Below, in pieces: positions 6,541 through 12,276 of a stretch of DNA of 12,276 nucleotides. The stretch comes from Microbacteriaceae bacterium. Lineage in GTDB: Bacteria; Actinomycetota; Actinomycetes; Actinomycetales; Microbacteriaceae. The stretch covers positions 1,591 through 13,866 of the forward strand of contig JANRET010000073.1 of assembly GCA_030725885.1 (NCBI GenBank), written 5' to 3'. Positions within the stretch are counted from its first letter, which is position 1. Every line of letters starts with the position of its first letter. Made by a program: the position numbers and the translations under genes. The notes beneath the pieces are model-generated. The model was not told the DNA's origin and did not search any database. It worked only from the letters and a program-made list of their open reading frames with translations.

Positions 6541-6569
6541 ACTGTAGTCGAAACTCGACTTCAGGACAA
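6541..6569 (-). promoter_or_regulatory. Candidate promoter of the rpsF operon
   Basis: On the minus strand TTGTCC (complement 6564-6569, four of six to TTGACA) and TACAGT (complement 6541-6546, fitting TANNNT) are separated by exactly 17 bases. The -35 lies in the last codons of the CCA enzyme gene. Transcription would begin near 6534, inside one arm of the inverted repeat, leaving a leader of about 90 bases. Confidence 0.55.
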
Positions 6570-7994
6570 TTCGCGTTCGGCCGCCCACGCGCGGAGCCGT
6601 TTTTCCGCCTCGTCTTCGCCGAGTAGACCTTCGTCGAGCCGCAGTTCCATGAGAAATGCCCGTGCCTCGCCGACAATGCGGCCGGGCGGCACATCGAGAA
6701 TCCGCATAATCTGATCCCCGTCAAGATCAGGGCGCATCGCCTCGAGTTCTTCCCGCCCGCGTATCTGTTCGATACGTGCCTCGAGATTGCTGTAGGCGGT
6801 GTCCATTAACGCGAGTTTCCGCTCGCTTCGGGTGGTGACGTCACTGCGAACAAGAATGTGGAGCCGATCCAGCTCTTCACCCGCGTCTCGAACGTATCGG
6901 CGAATGGCGGAATCGGTCCAGAGCCCCTCGGTATAACCGAAAAAGCGCAGGTGGAGGCGGATCAGGTTACAGACTCGTGAAACCGTATCGTTGTCGAATC
7001 GCAGGGCAACGAGACGCTTTTTCGCCAACCGTGCTCCCGCCGCGTCGTGGCCGTAAAACGTGACGGCTTTGTCAGAGTCAAATGAGCGCGTCGAGGGCTT
7101 TCCGATGTCGTGAAGAATCGCGGCCAATCGTCCGATGATGTCGGGGGGGCTTCCCGGGTTCCGCGATTGTTCGAGGGCAATCGACTTCGTCAACACGGTC
7201 AGCGAATGTTCGTAGACATCTTTGTGGCGACCGTGCTCGTCGTGCTCTCGAATCAAGGTGGGCAATTCGGGCAGAAAAACATCCATCAGCCCCGTGTCCA
7301 CGAGCGTGCGGATACCGGGGACTGGGTCGTCCGACCCCAACAACTTCACGAATTCATCGTGAACGCGCTCGGCGCTGATTATGAGAAGCGATTCGGCCAT
7401 AGCGGTCATCGCGGTGACCGCGTCGTCCGCCAGCGTGAACCCGAGTTGGGACACGAACCGAGCCGCGCGCATCATCCGAAGCGGGTCGTCACCGAACGAC
7501 TGTTCGGGCGAACTCGGGGTTCGCAGTTGCCGGGCAACGAGATCAACAAACCCACCGCTCGGATCGACGAGCGTGCAGTCGGGCAATCCCAGCGCCATGG
7601 CGTTGACCGTGAAGTCCCGCCGTAAAAGGTCATCCTCGATCCGTGTCCCAAACGCCACCATCGGTTTACGTGTCTCGCCGTCGTAAAGATCGCTGCGGTA
7701 CGTTGTGATTTCGACCTGTTTATTGCGAACGAGCGCGCCGATGGTGCCAAAGTCTCGACCGATATCCCACGTCGTCGTCGAAATCGGAGTGACCACCCGC
7801 AGGATGTCATCGGGGTGTGCGTTCGTGGTGAAGTCAAGGTCGCTGAGGTCACGGCCGAGAAAAGCATCGCGGACCGGGCCGCCCACGAGTGCGAGTTCGT
7901 AACCGGCATCGCGGAAAGCGCCAGAAAGCGTCACCACAGTTTCGCTCGCCGCCAACGCGGCCAACCTCGCCATTGCGTCCGCCACACTGTCCAT
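6561..7994 (-). CDS. pcnB: CCA-adding enzyme (tRNA nucleotidyltransferase)
   Basis: This class II nucleotidyltransferase-fold enzyme builds or repairs the CCA end of tRNA; the gene is often labelled pcnB or cca in actinobacteria. The 477-residue protein has the head motif LVGGPVRDAFLGR (36-48), the metal-binding pair in DLDFTT (Asp52 and Asp54), RRDFTVNAMA (125-134) and PLRMMRAARF (171-180). A C-terminal HD domain follows, with YEHSL (His263), ILHDIGKP (His295-Asp296) and GHDAAG (His316-Asp317), which suggests phosphohydrolase activity. The length is normal for actinobacterial enzymes. The ATG at 7992-7994 lies eight bases after a TAGACT -10 box, so the message has almost no leader. It diverges from the DUF6049 gene; the NUDIX gene that often sits between them in relatives is absent. 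Confidence 0.93.
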   Translation of the reverse strand: MDSVADAMARLAALAASETVVTLSGAFRDAGYELALVGGPVRDAFLGRDLSDLDFTTNAHPDDILRVVTPISTTTWDIGRDFGTIGALVRNKQVEITTYRSDLYDGETRKPMVAFGTRIEDDLLRRDFTVNAMALGLPDCTLVDPSGGFVDLVARQLRTPSSPEQSFGDDPLRMMRAARFVSQLGFTLADDAVTAMTAMAESLLIISAERVHDEFVKLLGSDDPVPGIRTLVDTGLMDVFLPELPTLIREHDEHGRHKDVYEHSLTVLTKSIALEQSRNPGSPPDIIGRLAAILHDIGKPSTRSFDSDKAVTFYGHDAAGARLAKKRLVALRFDNDTVSRVCNLIRLHLRFFGYTEGLWTDSAIRRYVRDAGEELDRLHILVRSDVTTRSERKLALMDTAYSNLEARIEQIRGREELEAMRPDLDGDQIMRILDVPPGRIVGEARAFLMELRLDEGLLGEDEAEKRLRAWAAERELS

Positions 7995-8002
7995 ATGGCA
8001 TC

Positions 8003-8012
8003 AGTCTAGACT
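8003..8012. promoter_or_regulatory. Palindromic bidirectional -10 element between pcnB and the DUF6049 gene
   Basis: AGTCTAGACT is a perfect 10-bp palindrome. It gives TAGACT on the plus strand (8007-8012), seven bases before the ATG at 8020, and TAGACT on the minus strand (complement 8003-8008), eight bases before the pcnB ATG. Both fit TANNNT at a leaderless distance, and the two boxes share their first two base pairs. No good -35 is seen on either side. Confidence 0.6.
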
Positions 8013-8019
8013 TGCCGCT

Positions 8020-9453
8020 ATGTCGGCCGTCGAAATTACAGGGGCTCGTCGGGTTCGCTCCGGTACGACTTTCGCCGTGATTTTCTCTCTTATTTGTTTT
8101 TTCGCGGCGCCCGCCATGGCAGCGCCAACCACAACCTTCTCTGTCGTGGTCCCGATTGTGGCGGTTGAGTCGGGAAACGAATTGTTGACGGTGGATGAAC
8201 TATCGGCGGCAACGTCTCCCGGGGGAATCTGGTTCGAGTTGTCTTCCGCGGCAATCTCACACGGTGCCACCCTCGCCGTTGACTCTCGGATTGTCGCCAG
8301 CATCGTTGCGTTGGGGAACGACACGCCGGCTGGCGTAGCCTCGTGGCTTTCCGACGTCACCACCGCCTCGCCGCTGTACCTCCCGTGGGGGAACGCCGAC
8401 CCGCTGGTTCTCGCATCGTTCGCCGCGTCGTATCGCATCTCAACGATTGCGCTCAGCAAGATTTCGACTATTCCGGCCGGTGATTTCGTCGGGTGGCCAA
8501 CCGGGAACGCGGGCAAAAACCGAATCCTCCCGCGATTGGAAACCCTCGGATTTTCCACCCTCATCGTGGACGATGTGAGCTTCCCCGATGCGGCAGGATC
8601 TTTTTCCGCGGAGGTGACAGACCAGATTCGGTCGGCGGTTGCACCGGGCTCCACCGTCTCTCCCCAATCCGTCGCCGCCGAGATACTCCGAACGTCAAAT
8701 GGCAGCACTGTAATTGCGCTCCCTCGCAATCCGCGCGATATCGACCCGCTGCGCGCCGCGGAGTTTCTCGACGCTCTACTTGCCGGGCCCGAAGCGGTCA
8801 CACCGTTCCGGCCAGTGTCACTCGACGCGGTGGGGAAGTTTCGCGCACAAAAAATTCCCACCGTCGCGCTCCGAAATATAGAGGATCAGCATCGATTGGA
8901 CCGAGACGTTTCGGCAATCGCGGCCAACCCCTCGGTCATCTCAACCCCACGACTGCGGCGCTTCTGTGTCATGGCGGGGATGATTGGGCAAAACGGGTTT
9001 TCCCCGGCCGCCCGTTCTTACGTGCAATCCTCCGAAATCTACGACGAATTCATCTCCTTCACGATCGGGGCTGACTTCACGGTTCTCGCGGACTCCGCCG
9101 AACTTCCCCTCACCGTGTCCAACTCCACCGCGTCCGACATCACCGTTGTTGCCCGTGTCAACGCGGTGTCGGGGATTGTCAACATTGCGAACCCGCAGCA
9201 GACCATCACGGTCCCCGCCGGGTCAAGTGCACAGGTTTCGGTGCCGATGGTGTCCGTTGCCAACGGTAAGACATCGATACGCGCTACCCTCACCACGGTC
9301 GACGGCATCCCCGTCAGCGAACCCGTTTACGTCGCAATTGATGTTCAAGCGGAATGGGAAGGCCTGACCCTCATTGCCTTCATCGCGGTCGTGTCGACGA
9401 TTTTGAGCATTGGAATTGTTCGGACGGTCCGAGATCGACGGGCTCGCTCGTGA
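8020..9453 (+). CDS. DUF6049 family secreted, membrane-anchored protein
   Basis: A 477-residue protein with a signal peptide: basic residues, then TTFAVIFSLICFFAAPAMAA, with cleavage probably near residue 34. A large extracellular part follows, and a single C-terminal helix LIAFIAVVSTILSIGIVRTV with a basic stop-transfer tail. The early outer region (IWFELSSAAISHGATLAVDS, WLSDVTTASPLYLPWGNADP) resembles the DUF6049 core. The later PLTVSNSTASDITVVARV and ITVPAGSSAQVSVPMV look like a beta-sandwich domain. Family members are usually longer (roughly 600-800 residues), so this is a reduced version. The family's position directly before murJ is conserved in actinobacteria and suggests an envelope or peptidoglycan role, but no activity is known to me. 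Its TGA overlaps the murJ GTG, so the two are co-translated. The start is the ATG placed for leaderless expression. Confidence 0.75.
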   Translation: MSAVEITGARRVRSGTTFAVIFSLICFFAAPAMAAPTTTFSVVVPIVAVESGNELLTVDELSAATSPGGIWFELSSAAISHGATLAVDSRIVASIVALGNDTPAGVASWLSDVTTASPLYLPWGNADPLVLASFAASYRISTIALSKISTIPAGDFVGWPTGNAGKNRILPRLETLGFSTLIVDDVSFPDAAGSFSAEVTDQIRSAVAPGSTVSPQSVAAEILRTSNGSTVIALPRNPRDIDPLRAAEFLDALLAGPEAVTPFRPVSLDAVGKFRAQKIPTVALRNIEDQHRLDRDVSAIAANPSVISTPRLRRFCVMAGMIGQNGFSPAARSYVQSSEIYDEFISFTIGADFTVLADSAELPLTVSNSTASDITVVARVNAVSGIVNIANPQQTITVPAGSSAQVSVPMVSVANGKTSIRATLTTVDGIPVSEPVYVAIDVQAEWEGLTLIAFIAVVSTILSIGIVRTVRDRRARS

Positions 9454-11060
9454 ACCAGCGAATCGGTCGCTCCTCCCTGCTTCTCGGCTCAGGAACCGTG
9501 GTGTCACGCGTGTTGGGTTTCATCAGTGCGGTGGTCTTGGCTCGAACAGTAGGGCTCGTCGGATCGGGGGCAGACGCCTTCGCTCTTGCCAACCAACTCC
9601 CCAACAGTGTGTACGTGATCGTGGCGGGTGGGGTGCTCAGTTCGGTGTTTGTCCCGCAGATTGTCAAAGCCCAACTGAACGACGACGGTGGCGCCGCCTA
9701 CATCAATCGGTTACTAACTCTCGGGCTGAGCGTGGTGTTGATCGTGACCGTTCTCGCCGTGGCCGCTGCACCCCTGCTCGTTCGCGTGTACACCCAGCAT
9801 TCAACCGATGGGAGCGGTTCGGGATTTGGCCCCGGCGAGCTCGGTTTAGCCACAGCTTTCGCATGGTGGTGTTTACCGCAGGTATTTTTCTATGCGTTGT
9901 ATAGCCTCGTCGGCGAGGTCCTCAACGCGAAGGGGGTATTCGGCCCGTTCACCTGGTCGCCCGCACTCAACAACATCGTTGCAATTGCAGGAATGTTGTG
10001 GTTCGGCGCCGAATTTACCGGAAACGTCTCGGTCGCGAGCGATTGGAGCGGCACCGAGATCGCCATCCTCGCGGGCACCGCAACCCTCGGCGTGGTGGTG
10101 CAATCCGTGGCGCTGTTCAGTTTCCTCGGTCGCGCAGGAATCCGTTTTCGGCTAGATTTTCGTTTTCGTGGGGTTGGCCTTGGCACCACAACCAAACTCG
10201 CCGCCTGGACTTTCGGGATGATTCTTGTCACTCAAATCGCCGGTGTTGCCCAAAGCAACATCGCCTCGCTCGCTACGGCCTACGACGAGCCCGGCCTCGC
10301 AGTCCTCCGATTCGGATGGCTCGTCTTTATGCTGCCGCACTCGGTCATCACGGTGTCACTCGGAACCGCCTATTTCACCCGGATGAGCACCGACATCCGC
10401 GATGGGCGCTGGGACCAGCTCGGGCTCGATATCCGTGAGTCACTATCCCGAATTTCAATGTTCATGGTCATCAGCTCGGGAGTGCTGTGGCTGACCTCGG
10501 CGTACGTCGCGGGTGTTTTCGCCACACAAACCGGTGGCGGAATGGCAAGCGTGATTGCGTTATTCGCTATCGGCCTCGTTCCCTTCGGAATCGCATTTGT
10601 TCTTCAGCGCATCTTCTTCGCGCTCGAGGACACGCGAACTCCCTTTCTCGTCCAGCTCGCTCAATCGGGCATCTTTATCCTGGGGGCTCTGTGGGTCGGA
10701 ACTGGACCGGTCGAGAACATCGCCAACGGAATCGCGCTGTCCATGACCGCCTCGATCCTGTTTCAATCGATCGTGATGGCGGTGTTGCTTCGACGCCGGC
10801 TCGGCGAACTCGGCGGGCGGGCGCTGGCGCTTTCGTTGATGCGATTCCTCGGTGCCGTGGTGCCGGCTCTCGGAGTAGGCATCGTCATTCGCAACGCGCT
10901 TCCGGACACGGGCGGGTCACTGCTGGCCAGTGTGGCTTTCGCCGCTCTCATCGGACTGGGTATGGGTCTTGTGTATCAATTCACGCTGCTGGTGTTCCGA
11001 GATCCCTCCGCAACCGCCTTGATTGCACCGCTGCTCCGCCGCGGGAACAAGCGACCGTAA
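9450..11060 (+). CDS. murJ: Lipid II flippase MurJ (MviN family)
   Basis: MurJ moves lipid II across the plasma membrane for peptidoglycan assembly. The 536-residue protein is almost wholly hydrophobic, with about 14 transmembrane segments. It opens with NQRIGRSSLLLGSGTVVSRV, then LGF and GADAFALANQLPNSVYVIVA, the MVF family N-terminal region. Arg20 and Asp42 match the conserved Arg18 and Asp39 of E. coli MurJ. The position of E. coli Arg24 is Ser26 here and Arg52 is Tyr55; the latter is, from memory, usual in actinobacteria. There is no C-terminal pseudokinase extension like that of mycobacterial MviN. The GTG start overlaps the DUF6049 TGA as GTGA. The frame extends further upstream, but that part lies inside the DUF6049 gene and lacks homology. 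Confidence 0.93.
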   Translation: MNQRIGRSSLLLGSGTVVSRVLGFISAVVLARTVGLVGSGADAFALANQLPNSVYVIVAGGVLSSVFVPQIVKAQLNDDGGAAYINRLLTLGLSVVLIVTVLAVAAAPLLVRVYTQHSTDGSGSGFGPGELGLATAFAWWCLPQVFFYALYSLVGEVLNAKGVFGPFTWSPALNNIVAIAGMLWFGAEFTGNVSVASDWSGTEIAILAGTATLGVVVQSVALFSFLGRAGIRFRLDFRFRGVGLGTTTKLAAWTFGMILVTQIAGVAQSNIASLATAYDEPGLAVLRFGWLVFMLPHSVITVSLGTAYFTRMSTDIRDGRWDQLGLDIRESLSRISMFMVISSGVLWLTSAYVAGVFATQTGGGMASVIALFAIGLVPFGIAFVLQRIFFALEDTRTPFLVQLAQSGIFILGALWVGTGPVENIANGIALSMTASILFQSIVMAVLLRRRLGELGGRALALSLMRFLGAVVPALGVGIVIRNALPDTGGSLLASVAFAALIGLGMGLVYQFTLLVFRDPSATALIAPLLRRGNKRP

Positions 11061-11088
11061 ACTGACATCAGACTGTTGTCGAAAGGGA
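11058..11088 (+). promoter_or_regulatory. Candidate trxB promoter and ribosome binding site
   Basis: TAAACT (11058-11063), which overlaps the murJ stop codon, fits TANNNT, and AAAGGGA (11082-11088) lies four bases before the trxB GTG. No matching -35 is apparent, so trxB might also be read through from murJ. Confidence 0.3.
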
Positions 11089-11092
11089 CTCT

Positions 11093-12016
11093 GTGCGCGA
11101 ACTTGTTATCATCGGATCCGGCCCCGCGGGCTACACCGCGGCGATTTATGCCGCGCGAGCCGACCTATCCCCGCTCGTCATCACCTCGAGTGTCGAAATG
11201 GGCGGTGACCTCATGAAAACCACCGATGTCGATAATTTCCCTGGTTTTCCCGAAGGAGTGATGGGTCCGGACCTCATGATGGGCATGCAGGCACAAGCCG
11301 AGCGGTTTGGTGCCGAGTTGTTGTTCGACGACGCAACCGTGGTGGACCTAGCCGGTCCCGTCAAACGAATCACGGTCGGGAATGGCGATGTCATCGAGGC
11401 TAAAACCGTCATCCTGTCCATGGGAAGCGAATATCGCCGGCTCGGCCTCGCGGACGAAGCGCGCCTTTCGGGCTTTGGTGTCTCGTGGTGTGCAACCTGT
11501 GACGGAGCGTTCTTCCGGAATCGCACGGTCGCCGTCGTGGGTGGAGGCGATTCCGCGATGGAAGAAGCGACGTTCCTGACAAAGTTCGCGGACAAAGTTC
11601 TTCTCGTTCATCGATCCGACCAGTTCCGCGCGTCCCCCGCCATGCTCAATCGCGCGAAAGCGGACCCCAAAATCGAATTCGTCACGAACGCCGCGGTGAC
11701 GGAAATTCTCGGCGCGGAGACCGTTGCTGGTGTGACCCTCGCGATGACCGACGGTTCCTCCCGCACGCTCGACGTCGACGGGCTATTCATCGCGGTCGGC
11801 TCGGATCCGCGAACTGCGTTGATTGCGGACGAAGTGACGCTGACCGACGCGGGGAACGTGTGGGTAGACGGACGCTCGTCGCGAACATCACTGGATGGCG
11901 TTTTTGCGGCCGGCGACATTATCGATCCGACCTACCGCCAAGCAATCGTGGCGGCGGGCTCGGGAGCGGTCGCCGCGATGGACGCGCAGCACTTCCTGGA
12001 GTCGTCTAACCACTAG
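11093..12016 (+). CDS. trxB: Thioredoxin-disulfide reductase
   Basis: This low-molecular-weight flavoenzyme uses NADPH to reduce thioredoxin. The 307-residue length is typical. It has the FAD dinucleotide motif VIIGSGPAGYTAA (5-17), the redox pair in SWCATCDGAF (Cys133 and Cys136), the NADPH motif VVGGGDSAMEEA (148-159), the phosphate-binding region HRSDQFRAS (173-181) and the C-terminal FAD motif GVFAAGDI (269-276). The GTG start is supported by AAAGGGA four bases upstream and by homology beginning at MRELVIIGSG. It sits 32 bp after murJ and 39 bp before trxA, the usual arrangement, so it supplies electrons to the adjacent thioredoxin. No sign of damage. Confidence 0.97.
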   Translation: MRELVIIGSGPAGYTAAIYAARADLSPLVITSSVEMGGDLMKTTDVDNFPGFPEGVMGPDLMMGMQAQAERFGAELLFDDATVVDLAGPVKRITVGNGDVIEAKTVILSMGSEYRRLGLADEARLSGFGVSWCATCDGAFFRNRTVAVVGGGDSAMEEATFLTKFADKVLLVHRSDQFRASPAMLNRAKADPKIEFVTNAAVTEILGAETVAGVTLAMTDGSSRTLDVDGLFIAVGSDPRTALIADEVTLTDAGNVWVDGRSSRTSLDGVFAAGDIIDPTYRQAIVAAGSGAVAAMDAQHFLESSNH

Positions 12017-12023
12017 CACTCGT

Positions 12024-12051
12024 TAGGATGGGGGTTACCACTCGAAAGGGA
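12024..12051 (+). promoter_or_regulatory. Candidate trxA -10 and ribosome binding site
   Basis: TAGGAT (12024-12029) fits a -10 box, and AAAGGGA (12045-12051) lies four bases before the trxA ATG, the same site and spacing as at trxB. An internal promoter within the trxB-trxA unit is possible but unproven. Confidence 0.25.
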
Positions 12052-12055
12052 ACCC

Positions 12056-12276
12056 ATGAGCAGTGCACGCGACGTCACCGACCTGACGTTTGAGGCGGAG
12101 GTTCTCCGCAACGACAAACCCGTCATTGTCGACTTCTGGGCTCCGTGGTGCGGTCCGTGCCGGGCAGTTTCTCCGATACTCGACGCAATCGCAGAGGCAC
12201 ACGCCGACAAAATCGACATTGTGAAGCTCAACGTGGATGACTTGCCGCCGGTGACGGTGTCGGCACCACCCGTTAC
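12056..12276 (+). CDS. trxA: Thioredoxin, partial (3' end outside window)
   Basis: The first 73 codons of a thioredoxin, the substrate of the adjacent reductase. The N-terminus MSSARDVTDLTFEAEVLRND leads into KPVIVDFWAPWCGPCRAVSP, with the WCGPC active site at about residues 34-38, then ILDAIAEAHADKIDIVKLNV. The next residues, DDLPPVTVSAPPVT, are odd: the usual run from the VD to the cis-Pro (pattern D-x-x-P-x-x-A-x-x-Y-x-V-x-S-I-P-T) seems about five residues shorter and lacks the conserved Ala and Tyr. The frame is open to the edge. The start is an ATG with AAAGGGA four bases upstream. The family call is certain; whether the shortened segment is a true variant cannot be settled here. Confidence 0.92.
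   Translation, partial: MSSARDVTDLTFEAEVLRNDKPVIVDFWAPWCGPCRAVSPILDAIAEAHADKIDIVKLNVDDLPPVTVSAPPV

Noticed and set aside
6546..6560. Hairpin AGTCGA/TCGACT after the CCA enzyme gene as a terminator
   Set aside because: Short stem with a 3-base loop and no U tract; it sits inside the rpsF promoter spacer.
8001..8861. 286-codon minus-strand open frame opposite the DUF6049 gene
   Set aside because: No recognisable domain and Ser/Ala/Arg-rich shadow composition; the plus-strand frame has a signal peptide, an anchor and family similarity.
9354..9449. Upstream ATG extension of murJ
   Set aside because: These 32 codons overlap the DUF6049 C-terminal helix and look non-coding; the GTGA overlap start at 9450 fits the family N-terminus.
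11043..11077. GGGAAC ... GTT as a SigR/SigH-type oxidative-stress promoter for trxB
   Set aside because: The spacing between GGGAAC (11043-11048) and the first GTT (11075) is 26 bases, well over the usual 18-19.

Overview
The window looks like a piece of an actinobacterial chromosome, most probably Microbacteriaceae. The reasons are moderately high GC, many GTG and apparently leaderless starts, and the conserved order dnaB-rplI-rpsR-ssb-rpsF / pcnB / DUF6049-murJ / trxB-trxA. That order normally lies a few kilobases from dnaA/oriC, with parAB, rsmG, jag, yidC, rnpA and rpmH beyond trxA. The strain is an inference; no 16S or other species marker is present. I see no tRNA, rRNA, insertion sequence or CRISPR array.

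Left edge (1-777): a minus-strand two-gene unit runs off the left side. A tiny WXG100-like gene is joined by an ATGA overlap to a helical protein that may be the N-terminus of an actinobacterial alpha/beta-hydrolase-type protein. Purine biosynthesis gene purB diverges from it. Next (2151-3003) comes a minus-strand pair of overlapping membrane proteins of unknown function that meet purB tail to tail with overlapping stop codons.

Replication block (3044-6560): replicative helicase dnaB lies downstream of a 374-bp (counted from the outer ATG) gene-free, AT-rich interval holding a cluster of DnaA boxes. To its right is the minus-strand operon rpsF-ssb-rpsR-rplI, which closes with an intrinsic terminator. 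Its leader can fold so as to mask the rpsF ribosome binding site, as expected for S6:S18 feedback.

Right part (6561-12276): CCA-adding enzyme (minus) and a DUF6049 secreted/anchored protein (plus) diverge from a 25-bp gap whose centre is a 10-bp palindrome giving one TAGACT -10 box to each strand. DUF6049 is coupled to murJ (lipid II flippase) by a GTGA overlap. Thioredoxin reductase trxB and the start of thioredoxin trxA follow.

The genes are mostly core housekeeping: replication (dnaB, ssb), translation (rpsF, rpsR, rplI, pcnB), cell wall (murJ, DUF6049), redox (trxBA) and purines (purB). The most interesting signals are non-coding: the DnaA-box cluster, the rpsF leader switch, the symmetric bidirectional promoters, and the short WXG-like gene beside purB. 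I found no clear new defence or mobile system.
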